Assembly (NCBI RefSeq): GCF_021864535.1
Contig: NZ_JAKJIC010000003.1
Coordinates: forward strand, 124,001-188,000
Direction of reading: 5' to 3'
Length of the DNA: 64,000 nt
Source of the DNA: Oryzibacter oryziterrae
Lineage (GTDB): Bacteria > Pseudomonadota > Alphaproteobacteria > Rhizobiales > Pleomorphomonadaceae
Positions 26,147 to 35,662 of this stretch are shown here, piece after piece (position 1 is the stretch's first letter; each line of letters begins with the position of its first letter). The notes beneath the pieces were generated by a model that was not told where the DNA came from, made no database searches, and saw nothing but the letters and a program-made list of their open reading frames with translations. Both the position numbers and the translations under genes were made by a program.

Positions 26147-27277
26147 ATGGCGCGTCTGGAGCTACGAGGGGTCACCAAACGCTTTGGCGCGTTGCAGATC
26201 ATCAAGGGGATCGACCTTGAGATCGCCCATGGCGAGTTCGTCGTCTTCGTCGGCCCATCCGGCTGCGGCAAGTCGACCTTGCTGCGCATGATCGCCGGGC
26301 TCGAACCGATCAGTTCCGGCGAGATCCACATCGCCGGCCGCCTCTGCAACGATGTCGCGCCGCGCGACCGGGGCATCGCGATGGTGTTCCAGTCCTACGC
26401 GCTTTATCCGCACATGACCGTCTACGACAACGTCGGCTTTTCGCTGAAGCTGGCAAAGGTCGACCGGAACCTGCGCGACCGGAAGATCCGCGAGGCCGCC
26501 CGCATTCTGAAGATGGAACAACTGCTCGACCGCAAGCCAGCCCAGCTCTCCGGCGGTCAGCGTCAGCGCGTCGCCATCGGTCGTGCCATCGTCCGCCAGC
26601 CGGACGTCTTCCTGTTCGACGAACCGCTCAGCAATCTCGACGCCGCCTTGCGCGGCGAGATGCGCATGGAAATTGCCCGGCTGCATCACGAACTGGGCGC
26701 CACCATGGTCTACGTCACCCATGATCAGGTCGAGGCAATGACGCTGGCGGACAAGATCGTCGTTCTCGATGGCGGTGTCGTGCAGCAGATCGGCGCGCCG
26801 CTGGAGCTCTACGGCCACCCGGGCAACCTGTTTGTCGCGGGCTTCATCGGGGCGCCGAAGATGAACCTTCTGCCGGTGGAGCTGAAGTCCAGCGCGGCCG
26901 GTGAAGTCCGCATCGGTTCGCTGGATGTCCGCGAACTTGCCCTGCCGTTTGCCGGCGGTCCGATTGCCGAACGCGACCTCGTTCTCGGCATTCGGCCGCA
27001 GCAGATCACGCTCTGTCCGCCGATCAACGGTCGTCTTGCCGGGACCGTCGAGGTCGTCGAGCATCTCGGCGACGAAACCGTCCTCCATGTTCGTCTGCCA
27101 TCGGGTGCGACGGCCATGGCCCTCCTGCAAGGCGATATCGACGTCCGCCATGGCGAGGAGGTCGGCCTGACCTTCGATCTGCACAGGGCGCATCTCTTCC
27201 TGGCCAGCGGCGCGTCGTTGACCAGTCCCCCGTCTGCCAGCCCTGCCGAGGGAGACCGTGCCCATGTCCAGCGCTGA
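26147..27277 (+). CDS. Sugar ABC transporter ATP-binding protein (UgpC/MsmK type)
   Basis: 376 residues. Walker A GPSGCGKST at residues 36-44, Q-loop region FQSYALYPHMTV, signature LSGGQRQR, Walker B VFLFDEPLSNLD and H-loop VYVTHDQVEAMTLAD. The C-terminal MalK-like TOBE domain (VLGIRPQQITL, VEVVEHLGDETVLHV) follows. It energises the two permeases encoded on the other side of the regulator. GGGAGG precedes the ATG at good spacing; the frame extends upstream to 25820 but that part overlaps the operator and is not coding. Confidence 0.93.
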   Translation: MARLELRGVTKRFGALQIIKGIDLEIAHGEFVVFVGPSGCGKSTLLRMIAGLEPISSGEIHIAGRLCNDVAPRDRGIAMVFQSYALYPHMTVYDNVGFSLKLAKVDRNLRDRKIREAARILKMEQLLDRKPAQLSGGQRQRVAIGRAIVRQPDVFLFDEPLSNLDAALRGEMRMEIARLHHELGATMVYVTHDQVEAMTLADKIVVLDGGVVQQIGAPLELYGHPGNLFVAGFIGAPKMNLLPVELKSSAAGEVRIGSLDVRELALPFAGGPIAERDLVLGIRPQQITLCPPINGRLAGTVEVVEHLGDETVLHVRLPSGATAMALLQGDIDVRHGEEVGLTFDLHRAHLFLASGASLTSPPSASPAEGDRAHVQR

Positions 27278-28445
27278 CGATAGCTCCCGCCAGTCCCTGG
27301 CCGGCTTCCGCCTCACACGTTTCCAGTTCGCGCGCGACCGGACCGTGGGGGACAGCCAGGTGCGCAGCGACGAGGTGAATGTTGCCGCCCTTGAACTTAT
27401 GTCCGGCGACGGTCATGTCGGGCTCGGCTTTGTCCAGACCCTGTTCGAGCCGTTGCCCGACGAGCGCGAAATCACCGCCGTCTTTGCGCGCGAAGTCTGG
27501 GCGCAACTCGATGGCCAGCCGGCCATCGGTCTCGTGCACCGGGTCAGCCGGCCGCGTGGCGGCAACCAGCGCCCCTACTCGCTGCCGTTCCACGAGGCGG
27601 TGCAGGTGGCGTTGTGGGATCTTGCTGCCAAGCAGGTCGGCTTGCCCTTGCATCGCCTGCTCGGCAGTCGTCGCGATCGCGTGCGCGCCTATGCCAGCGG
27701 GCTCGATTTTCATCTGAGCGACGACGACTATGTCGCGCTGTTCACCCATGCCGCTTCACTCGGCTACACCGCCTTCAAGATCAAGGTCGGCCATCCGGAC
27801 TTTGACCGTGACCTGCGCCGCCTGGACCTGCTGCAGGGCTGCATACCCGCCGGCTCGCAGGTGATGATCGACGCCAACGAGGCCTGGTCGCCGAAAGAGG
27901 CCATCGTCAAGCTTACCGCCATCCGCGACGCCGGCTTCAAGCTTCTCTGGGTCGAGGATCCCATCCTGCGCAGCGACTTCGAGGGTCTGCGCAGCCTGCG
28001 CGCGGCAATCAACTGGACGATGATCAACAGCGGCGAGTATCTCGATCTCCCAGGCAAGCGCGCCTTGCTGGACGCCCATGGCACCGACATTCTCAACGTC
28101 CACGGCCAGGTCACCGACGTCATGCGCATCGGCTGGCTGGCGAGCGAGCTCGGCGTCCCCGTCAGCCTCGGCAACACCTTCCTGGAGATCGGCGTCCACA
28201 TGGCCGTCGCACTGCCCGAGGTGGAGTGGCTCGAATATTCCTTCCAGAACTTCGACCACCTGGTCGAGAAGCCCATCGAGATCCGTAACGGCTACGCCTA
28301 CGCCCCCGACCGATCGGGCCACGGACTTGTGCTGTCGGAAGAGGCCCGCCGCCTATGGTCCCGGCCGGAACGCCTCGCCCCTGGCCACTGCGGACCGGCG
28401 CCGCTCAATCCCCGTCTGCCCCGCCCCGCACGTGAGGGGGCTTGA
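27264..28445 (+). CDS. Mandelate racemase/muconate lactonizing enzyme family protein
   Basis: 393 residues, enolase superfamily. N-terminal capping domain, then the barrel with KIKVG (KxK acid/base pair near residue 172), MIDANEAW (first metal Asp), WVEDP (second metal ligand), NSGEYL (third metal ligand) and LGNTFLEIGVH supplying the catalytic His near residue 313. These fit an acid-sugar dehydratase or racemase of the mandelate racemase subgroup, acting on a sugar acid or related compound. It overlaps the ATPase gene by 14 bases and is co-transcribed. GGAG lies before the ATG at 27264. The C-terminal tail (LAPGHCGPAPLNPRLPRPAREGA) may be an unstructured read-through. Confidence 0.82.
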   Translation: MSSADDSSRQSLAGFRLTRFQFARDRTVGDSQVRSDEVNVAALELMSGDGHVGLGFVQTLFEPLPDEREITAVFAREVWAQLDGQPAIGLVHRVSRPRGGNQRPYSLPFHEAVQVALWDLAAKQVGLPLHRLLGSRRDRVRAYASGLDFHLSDDDYVALFTHAASLGYTAFKIKVGHPDFDRDLRRLDLLQGCIPAGSQVMIDANEAWSPKEAIVKLTAIRDAGFKLLWVEDPILRSDFEGLRSLRAAINWTMINSGEYLDLPGKRALLDAHGTDILNVHGQVTDVMRIGWLASELGVPVSLGNTFLEIGVHMAVALPEVEWLEYSFQNFDHLVEKPIEIRNGYAYAPDRSGHGLVLSEEARRLWSRPERLAPGHCGPAPLNPRLPRPAREGA

Positions 28446-28573
28446 GTCTGGCCTTTGCGCACTGGAGGGCAGGGGGGGCGAACGCGGCCAAGGCTGAATG
28501 TGCCATGGACCATGTTGGCGATCGGCGGTTGGCAAGTCATGGCTCCGGGCAGGCGGAGAAGAGCACAAGACAA

Positions 28574-28597
28574 CGGTGCCCCTTGGAAGGGGCACCG
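28574..28597. terminator. Strong hairpin terminator between convergent genes
   Basis: CGGTGCCCCTT pairs perfectly with AAGGGGCACCG around GG. It separates the enolase-superfamily gene from the convergent large secreted protein gene. No long T-tract follows. Confidence 0.7.
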
Positions 28598-28654
28598 AAG
28601 AGGATGTGCAGGTGCTGGCGATGCGCACAGGCAGCTGTGCTCCGGCATGGGCCG

Positions 28655-31147
28655 TCAGGGCATGGTCATTGACGCCGCATTGAGCGTGATATGGTCAAGG
28701 CTGTTGTGGCTGTCGTTGAAATGCACCTTGGAGCTTATCGTTGCGCCACTGTCGATGGTGACGACCGTGTGTGCCGTGTTGGCCCCGGTGAAGGTTCCGG
28801 TGGTCATCAGGGCCTTCAGCCAGCCGGCCGGCAACACGTTGGGTACCTTGCGGCCCATGCCGGTGAACAACTGGGTGACCGACCAGTTGGACGCCAGCGT
28901 CGTCAGGCCGGTGCGCTCGGCGGTGATTGCTGTCGTCAGTTTGGCAACGGCGGCCGTCACCTCGGACGGAGTGCCCGTCACGGCCTTGCGGGCAGCGGCT
29001 TCCAGGGCAATGTAGTTGCTCAGGCCGCGGCTCGAGTTCAGGCTGTAGAACTGGAAGATATCGATATCCGTCCCGCGCTGGTGCGTGACATGCCCGAGGT
29101 TGCTGCCATGTTCGCCCGAGATGTCATCCACACGCGTGATGGCAGATGCGTTGGTCTCCAGCCAGGTGTAGGTCCCCCTGGCAAGCCAACTATCTCCCCC
29201 GGCCTCGCGCCAGCCAAAACGAGGGATCGCGTCCGGCATGCGCCACAGCGGCAGATCCAGCGCCGGTTGGGATGTGGTGGTCGTCGTCACACTGGCAATC
29301 TTCGCCGTGACATTGACCAGATAGCCCACGCGTCCATAGGCCGGCGGAGTTGAGCCAACCGTAGAGGCTTCCGAACGCGTGAAGGTGACCGGTACAGCAA
29401 AGCGCCTGTCGGAGATCTTCTTGACCGCGCCGGAATAGATCTCAGTTCCGGAAGTGGCGGATGCGCCAAGCAACAGTTGCACCTTGACGTTCGTGATATC
29501 CGACGTCTTGGCGGCGGCCGGTGAATCAATGTCGAATACCGCCAGCTTTTCGAACGCGTTCTTCTTGGTCGGGCGCGGGATCGAAACGACATCCTTCGGG
29601 CCACTGGTGGCGCTCGTCACGCCCACGTAGCTGACTGAAAAGTCGGAGTCGATCGGCCCGAGCGAAGCGGTGAACGAAGTCGCCAGAAGAGAATCGCCGA
29701 TGTTTGTGGTCGAACCAAACAAGGCAAGCGTCACGGCACCGGTCTTTGTCAGCGCAGACACGTCCAGCACTTCGACGATTTCACCTGTGGAACCGTCGCT
29801 TTGCCAGATCGGCGGGACGCTGACCTGTGCATTGACGTTGTTGGTGATGTCAAAGAGCACCTTGGTCGAGGTCACGATCTTCAAAGACCAGACATCATTG
29901 AAGATCGAGTTCTGAAGTACGTAGTAGGGATACTCGAAGGAGTGAACCTCGTAGACGAGGCGGACCTTCTTGGTTCCCTTGGGGATCACGAGATCTTCAG
30001 ACGCTGTCTGCGGCATATCCTGAGCGGCTGCGGTGGCCGAGATCGTGACGGGAGCGATAGCCGACGGGCCGGCCGTGTCCGACTGCAAGGTCGGAGCACG
30101 GTTGCGGAGGCCGGCATTGCGGGCAACGCGGTCTGCAGCAACGGACGCCGCCACCTCTTGCTTGGCGACCGCCTGGGACAGAACGACGATCGAGGGCACG
30201 CCATTCAACACGTCAGCGGAGCCCAGCAGGAAGGCGTTGACATTGGTTGTGCCGTCCACGAACACCGACCCGGCCAGCGAATAGGCCTTGCCGTTCAGCT
30301 TGGTGGACGCTTCGAACTTGATGTTTCCCTTGGGTACATCCGCAAAGCTGAAGCTGCCGGAGGCGTTTGCCTTCACAGAGCGGCTGAAACTGGTGCCGAG
30401 CAGCGACACCTTGACCGTCAGGGACCCGACCGGCAGCGACGCCATGGAGGGAGGCGCCTTCAGCTTGCCGGTCACGGCATAGCGCCCGACAACGAAGTCG
30501 GTCTTGCCCCAAACGCCATATCCTTTCGGCGAGTCGGCCCAAATTTCCAGGGTCTGCACGCCGTCCATCGCCTGCACGTCGCCAATCGACGCTCCGGACA
30601 CAAGCTTTATGTCCCCGGCGGCATTGGTCGTCAGCCGATCGGTGATGTCGAGCGTCGTTCCGAGGTTGACCTGTGTCAGCATCGCGGCGCGAACCGCAGC
30701 CAGCGGGATCTTCTTGTTGGCCCGATCCAGGAAAGTCACCGGAAAGGTGCTGGCCGTGGACGACAGGACCATTCCGAACTTGGGAACCAGCTTGACCTTG
30801 ATGACATCATCCAGACCCTCGCCTGTCATCATCAAGGGCAATGATGTACTGCCGGCCTTGATTGTCGTGGTCTTGCTGGCGCCTGCCAGACTGGGGTCGA
30901 ACACCGAGAAGCGGTGCTCCCCGACGGGAACTGTCACCTTCCGCTGCCCACTGGCGTTGGTGACGCCTACCGCCTTGTCATCGACCAGAATCTGCAGACC
31001 TGCCCCCGCAGGGTCCGATACGGCGTCGTAATAGGTCTTGATCGTCACCGTCGCTGTTGCAGCGGGCTGCTGAGCGGCAGCAGCCGGGAAGGGCGCGATC
31101 AGGATCGCGGCCAACATCGCCAATCTGACTATCGTTCCATTTGACAA
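28655..31147 (-). CDS. Large secreted multidomain protein with peptidase-like C-terminus
   Basis: 830 residues, TTG start at 31147 with GGGAGG at good spacing, signal peptide ending PAAAAQ. Residues 30-340 look like successive carboxypeptidase-regulatory or Ig-like beta modules (GLQILVDDKAVGVTNASGQRKVTVPVGEHRF; SLLGTSFSRSVKANASGSFSFADVPKGN). The middle (380-660) has further beta-rich repeats. The last 150 residues contain GEHGSNLGHVTHQRGTDIDIFQFY and HFNDSHNSLDHITL, which resemble the H-x6-D and DH-x-H elements of MepA/M15-type murein or peptide hydrolases, but the final ligand histidine is a threonine. It may bind or cleave cell-wall or host material. I do not recognise a named family; the peptidase link is an inference. 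Confidence 0.6.
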   Translation of the reverse strand: MSNGTIVRLAMLAAILIAPFPAAAAQQPAATATVTIKTYYDAVSDPAGAGLQILVDDKAVGVTNASGQRKVTVPVGEHRFSVFDPSLAGASKTTTIKAGSTSLPLMMTGEGLDDVIKVKLVPKFGMVLSSTASTFPVTFLDRANKKIPLAAVRAAMLTQVNLGTTLDITDRLTTNAAGDIKLVSGASIGDVQAMDGVQTLEIWADSPKGYGVWGKTDFVVGRYAVTGKLKAPPSMASLPVGSLTVKVSLLGTSFSRSVKANASGSFSFADVPKGNIKFEASTKLNGKAYSLAGSVFVDGTTNVNAFLLGSADVLNGVPSIVVLSQAVAKQEVAASVAADRVARNAGLRNRAPTLQSDTAGPSAIAPVTISATAAAQDMPQTASEDLVIPKGTKKVRLVYEVHSFEYPYYVLQNSIFNDVWSLKIVTSTKVLFDITNNVNAQVSVPPIWQSDGSTGEIVEVLDVSALTKTGAVTLALFGSTTNIGDSLLATSFTASLGPIDSDFSVSYVGVTSATSGPKDVVSIPRPTKKNAFEKLAVFDIDSPAAAKTSDITNVKVQLLLGASATSGTEIYSGAVKKISDRRFAVPVTFTRSEASTVGSTPPAYGRVGYLVNVTAKIASVTTTTTSQPALDLPLWRMPDAIPRFGWREAGGDSWLARGTYTWLETNASAITRVDDISGEHGSNLGHVTHQRGTDIDIFQFYSLNSSRGLSNYIALEAAARKAVTGTPSEVTAAVAKLTTAITAERTGLTTLASNWSVTQLFTGMGRKVPNVLPAGWLKALMTTGTFTGANTAHTVVTIDSGATISSKVHFNDSHNSLDHITLNAASMTMP

Positions 31148-31607
31148 GATAGCCTCCCATATATGTAATTATACGAAGCAGGCAAGTTCATTTGCACTCA
31201 ATACGTGGGTGCATTCTGTCATTCTTTATTTTTGATCTGCTTACTCATAATATAAATACAAATTTTATTCTCATTTTTGAAACTTTCAATATCGAATGCA
31301 AAATATTTAACGAATTTTTAACTAATTTTACTTTTGCCTCGGCTGTTGGTTGGGGTCGTGCGTGAGCATTTACAGCCATTCAAGGAAAATGCCTACAGCA
31401 GCAAAGTAGATTGGAAATGGCCCAGGTGATGTCGATGCCGCCGCTGGAGGCGGGGCGTGGGGATGAGGCATCACGAGGGGAGTTGCGAGAGGCTCGGCCT
31501 CAGGCTGCGAGCCGACAACGCACGCATCATGTGAGGCACTGCCGCCTCAAACACCTCATAAACATGAGGTGTGCAAATATCTAAATCGTTGATTTTATTT
31601 AGAGAAG
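31148..31607. other. AT-rich intergenic region with a hairpin
   Basis: 31150-31350 is strongly AT-rich and holds the promoter of the large secreted protein. ACACCTCAT (31551-31559) pairs with ATGAGGTGT (31564-31572), 36 bases past the 3' end of tRNA-Lys, and may be its terminator. No gene is supported. Confidence 0.5.
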
Positions 31608-31683
<76 letters not shown>

Positions 31684-32118
31684 CTCACAGCGTTCGGCAG
31701 TGGCGCCGTCCGCTTGGGATGGCGGGCTTATAACCACGGGGCGGGAGCTGCGCAAGCCCCTTTTGGAATTTTTGTGAAAAATCTCGCAGGTCTTTGAAAA
31801 TATGGCGGAATTGCGGGATTTTTTCGAAGGCGGCTTTTTGGGGAATGTGAGAGGAAGGATAGCTAGCCGCCTGTCTGCGCCGGTCCGGTTGGTGGCGGCG
31901 ACAGAATTTGCGCCTTTCGGCAGGGCAGGGCGGTCCTGCTGGCTCGCTCCCGGCAGAAGGATTTGCGCTTCAGTGGGTTGGTCGGCCATGGACGATCGGC
32001 TTGGGCCTGCGTCTGCCCAAGCCTTGCTCTCGCTCTCCTTGCCAATATCCGCTAAACATGGCCTCAAATGATCCCGTAAGTGCGGGGTAGGCTCATATTT
32101 TCTCTAGGGCATTTTCAG
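31684..32118. other. Intergenic region between tRNA-Lys and caspase-like gene
   Basis: Holds the tRNA promoter and, near its right end, the promoter of the caspase-like gene. Short frames overlap the tRNA or lack ribosome sites. No structure worth naming. Confidence 0.4.
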
Positions 32119-34167
32119 ATGCTGCTGCGTTGGCTGGCTGTCTTTGTGTTTGTCGTCTTGCCTGTTGCCGCCGAAGCGAAGTCGGTGGCGCTGGTCATCG
32201 GCAACAATGATTACGAGGAAGTGCCCAAGCTGATGAAGGCGGTGGGCGACGCCCAGTCCATGGGCGACGAGCTCGAGCGGCTGGGCTTCAAGGTGTTCCG
32301 CGCGGTCGACCAGAATCGGCCGCAGATGAGCAAGGCCATGTCGCGCTTCGAAGCCTCGCTCGAGCCGGGCGATACGGCGCTGTTCTTCTATTCCGGCCAC
32401 GGCTTTGCCATCGACGGCGAGAATTATCTCCTGCCCACCGACGTGCCCGAGCCCGGCCCCGACGATTCCGAACTGATCCGCGACGCCTCCTTCCCCATGT
32501 CGCGCATCATCGAGCGGCTGCAGCGGCGCGGCGTCGGCTCGGCCATCCTGGTGATCGACGCCTGCCGCGACAATCCCTTCGAGCAGGAGGGCAAGCGCAG
32601 CCTGCCGGGCCAGCGCGGCCTCGTGCGCATGGATGCGCCGCAGGGCGTCTTCGTGCTCTATTCGGCCGGTGTGGGGCAGACGGCACTCGATCGCCTGTCG
32701 GACGAGGAGCCGGCCACCAACTCGGTCTTCACCCGCGTGCTCCTGAAGACGCTGGATACGCCCGGCCTGACGCTGGTGCGGCTCGCCAAGGAGACCCAGC
32801 TGGCCGTTCGCTCGCTCGCCCTGCAGGTGGGCCATGAGCAGACGCCGGCCTATTACGACCAGATCGTCGGCGACATCGTGCTCAATCCCGAGCCGACTGC
32901 CCCGGCGCAACAGGTTCCGGTGGCCACCAACGTCCCCGCGAACACGGCGCCGCCCGCCGACAAGCCGCAGGACAACCAGAGCCTCTATGCCTCGCTGTCG
33001 CTGCCGCCGAACCTCTTGTCGGGCGCCGACAAGCTCGATGCGGCGCGCACGGCCTATCAGAATGCGCGCCAGCTGGAAGCCAAGGGCGATGCGCTCGGCG
33101 CACGCAAGGCCTATCTCGCTGTCGCCGAGGCCGATCTCGATGTGATCGATCCCTATCTGCGCTTTGCCACGCTGTTGCGCGTGCAGGACGGGCAGTCGGG
33201 CGCGCGCGAGGTGCTGTCGGCGCTGATCGGGCGGCTGAAGTCGCCGGCGCTGGAGCTTGCCTATGCGCTGCAGTTCGACGGGCGCGAGCGGGCGAACCGC
33301 CTGCGCGACTTCCTCAAGGCCCATGCCGGCTATGGCCCGGCGCTCTATCTTGCGGCGCAGGAATATGGTGAGGACCGTCTCGGCCGGGCGCCCACCTATA
33401 GCGAGCGCCAGCGCCAGCTCGAATTGCTCGACGGCTTCCTGCAGGACGAAGCGGACGGCAAGCTGACCGGCCATTTCCTCGATCAGTCTATGCTGGGCGA
33501 GTGGATCGACACGGCGCGCGGCCAGCAGACCGCCGTCAAGGCGATCGTCGACGCCGGCACCGACGGGGTGACCGCCTCCTTCATGCGCTCCAATGCCGGC
33601 TGGACGGTCACCGTGCAGACGCCGGAACCGGCGACGGCCATCTACTGGCGCAATCCCGACACCGGCGAGATGACCGATCTCGGCCTCTCCGATACCAAGG
33701 ATCCGCAGACCGGCAAGCCGATGCCCAACAGCAATATCGAGCTGCCCGGCGATTTTGCCGAGAGCCAGATCGAGGTGAGCTATCGTGATGCCGCCGGCAT
33801 CAGCGTCGGCCCGTTCGACATCGACTTCAAGCCCGATGACGAACTCTACGCCCAGCAGAAGAAGACGCTGGAACAGCTGCGCAATGCCTGGATCGAGACC
33901 AAGAATTCGGGCGGCAAGCTGCTGGTCTATTCCACCACGCTGGCGAGCTACAATTGCGCCATCGAGAATGTCTACTACGGCCTCGATGGCGAAGATCCCA
34001 CCGAGGCGATCCCGCTGCCCGACTGCAACACGGACGATCCCAACGCCATTCCCGAGGACTTCGAGCCCTATTTCAACATTCCCAAGGGCACCAAGCGCGT
34101 GTCGGTGCAGATCGACTGGTACGACGGCACCTCGTCGGACGTGATCACCTACAAGGTGAAGGGCTGA
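32119..34167 (+). CDS. Caspase-like (peptidase C14) secreted protein
   Basis: 682 residues. Signal peptide (LAVFVFVVLPVAAEA), then a caspase-fold domain: VALVIGNNDYEEVPKL, the catalytic His94 in FYSGHGFAID and catalytic Cys149 in VIDACRDNPF, both intact. A Pro/Ala linker near residue 255 leads to an alpha-helical TPR-like region (about 300-460) and a C-terminal beta-rich domain of unknown function. Bacterial metacaspase-like proteins of this kind cleave after basic or acidic residues; substrates are mostly unknown, and a periplasmic location is unusual for a cell-death protease. I use the ATG at 32119, which gives a clean signal peptide; a GTG at 32080 is also in frame. Confidence 0.85.
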   Translation: MLLRWLAVFVFVVLPVAAEAKSVALVIGNNDYEEVPKLMKAVGDAQSMGDELERLGFKVFRAVDQNRPQMSKAMSRFEASLEPGDTALFFYSGHGFAIDGENYLLPTDVPEPGPDDSELIRDASFPMSRIIERLQRRGVGSAILVIDACRDNPFEQEGKRSLPGQRGLVRMDAPQGVFVLYSAGVGQTALDRLSDEEPATNSVFTRVLLKTLDTPGLTLVRLAKETQLAVRSLALQVGHEQTPAYYDQIVGDIVLNPEPTAPAQQVPVATNVPANTAPPADKPQDNQSLYASLSLPPNLLSGADKLDAARTAYQNARQLEAKGDALGARKAYLAVAEADLDVIDPYLRFATLLRVQDGQSGAREVLSALIGRLKSPALELAYALQFDGRERANRLRDFLKAHAGYGPALYLAAQEYGEDRLGRAPTYSERQRQLELLDGFLQDEADGKLTGHFLDQSMLGEWIDTARGQQTAVKAIVDAGTDGVTASFMRSNAGWTVTVQTPEPATAIYWRNPDTGEMTDLGLSDTKDPQTGKPMPNSNIELPGDFAESQIEVSYRDAAGISVGPFDIDFKPDDELYAQQKKTLEQLRNAWIETKNSGGKLLVYSTTLASYNCAIENVYYGLDGEDPTEAIPLPDCNTDDPNAIPEDFEPYFNIPKGTKRVSVQIDWYDGTSSDVITYKVKG

Positions 34168-34203
34168 GACCTGGCAGCCTTGAGACGGCCGCGGGGCATC
34201 CCG

Positions 34204-34225
34204 CGTGCCGATTTCCCACGGCACG
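34204..34225. terminator. Hairpin after the caspase-like gene
   Basis: CGTGCCG (34204-34210) pairs with CGGCACG (34219-34225) around eight bases. It lies between two convergent genes. Confidence 0.45.
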
Positions 34226-34302
34226 GATGCACATGAGAAACCGGCCTCGCCTCAATGCACGGATGCGTCTGCTTCTGTCGCGGACAGGCTGCGGCGATCG
34301 CC

Positions 34303-35442
34303 TCAGCGCGCCGCCGCCAGCGAGCGGAAGATGTCGAGCTCCATGCGGTCCACGTCGGCGTCGGAAGGGATCGGCTGCGACGACAGCTTGACGATCACCG
34401 TGCCGGCTGCCGGATCGATGTAGATCCACTGGCCGTGGATGCCGATGGCGCAATAGGCGCCTGGCACTTCGCCCGTCACATACCATTTCGACCGGTAGCA
34501 GCCCTTGGGCAGGCCGTCGAAGAACTCGCCCCTGGCCCAGGCCTGCCGGTCGCCATTCTGGACGATGTCGTCGATCCAGCCGGCCGGCACAACCTGGCGG
34601 TCGCCGACGCGGCCGCGGCGGCGCATCATCTCGCCGAAGCGGCCGAGGTCGCGCAAGCTGGCGCAGACGCCGCCGGCCGGGCGCTGCACGCCGTAAGGGT
34701 CGGTGGCGACGAAGGCGTCGGCCTCGGCGCCGATCGGCTGCCAGATATGGCGCGACAGCAGGTCGGCATATTGATCCATGGTCGCCCGCTCCAGCACCCA
34801 GCCGAGCATGTCGGTGTTGGGCGAGACATAGTGGAAGCGGTCGCCATGCTGGCCGTCGTTGCGGCGCAGGCGGCAGAGATAGTCGCGCAGGCCGTCGTCG
34901 CTCTCCACCACCTTGGGCAGATCCCAGCCGACAGCGGCGCGATAGCGGGCGATGTCGCCGTTGGGGTCGAGATAGTCTTCCTCGAAGGTGATGTCGACGG
35001 TCATGTCGAGCAGGTGGCGGACCGTGCAGTCGGCATAGGCGCTGCCGGCCACTTCCGGCACGAACAGCGAGACGCGGTCGGTGGGCGACAGGAGGTCGCG
35101 TCCCACCAGGATGCCGGCGAGCGCCGAGGTGATGGACTTCGACACCGAGAACACCAGATGGCGCGAGATGTCGGTGCAGTCGTTCCAGTAATGCTCGGCA
35201 ATGATGAAGCCGTTGCGCATCACCAGGAGCGCGTCGGCATTCGTCCTGTCCAGCGCCTCGGCGGCGGAGATGTTGCCGTGGCCTTCGAGCGTCACGCTGG
35301 CGATGTCCAGCGCGGCACCACGCTCCAGCCGGCTCACGGACGGGCCGCGTTCGATCGTCGCCACCGGCAGCAGCTGGTCGATGTTGGAAAAGGCCCAGCG
35401 GCTGTGCGGGAACTGGCGCCAGTTTGTCAGGTCGATGGTCAA
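34303..35442 (-). CDS. Beta-lactamase-family serine hydrolase
   Basis: 379 residues. The SxxK nucleophile motif is SVSK at residues 99-102; Tyr205 in YVSPNTDMLG corresponds to the second catalytic motif; IGIHGQWIYIDP near the C-terminus matches the third (HxG) box. Proteins of this class C/penicillin-binding fold are usually esterases or amidases, not true beta-lactamases. There is no signal peptide, so it is probably cytoplasmic. The TTG at 35442 has GGAGGAG at good spacing and is the best start; the frame runs open to 35802 without support. Divergent from the aldolase gene. Confidence 0.8.
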   Translation of the reverse strand: MTIDLTNWRQFPHSRWAFSNIDQLLPVATIERGPSVSRLERGAALDIASVTLEGHGNISAAEALDRTNADALLVMRNGFIIAEHYWNDCTDISRHLVFSVSKSITSALAGILVGRDLLSPTDRVSLFVPEVAGSAYADCTVRHLLDMTVDITFEEDYLDPNGDIARYRAAVGWDLPKVVESDDGLRDYLCRLRRNDGQHGDRFHYVSPNTDMLGWVLERATMDQYADLLSRHIWQPIGAEADAFVATDPYGVQRPAGGVCASLRDLGRFGEMMRRRGRVGDRQVVPAGWIDDIVQNGDRQAWARGEFFDGLPKGCYRSKWYVTGEVPGAYCAIGIHGQWIYIDPAAGTVIVKLSSQPIPSDADVDRMELDIFRSLAAAR

Positions 35443-35662
35443 GGCTGAACTCCTCCGGCGCCGGCGGCTCCCCTGTCGCGGCGGTCGCGTTGTCCGCAGC
35501 CTATCGCACTCATTCTCGATTTCGAAAGGGGGCTCGGCATGATTTTCACGCGCGCAAGCCATACCCCTTGACCTAGCGCATTCAAAATCCGCCGCGCCTT
35601 TGTCAGCATTGCCGCAGACGACGGCGCCTCTCACGGGTTCCGCCAGCCGAGGAGGCCCGACC

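Noticed and set aside
34303-35442. True beta-lactamase resistance gene
   Set aside because: The SxxK family is broad; there is no signal peptide and no close match to known beta-lactamase motifs, so an esterase-like role is more likely.
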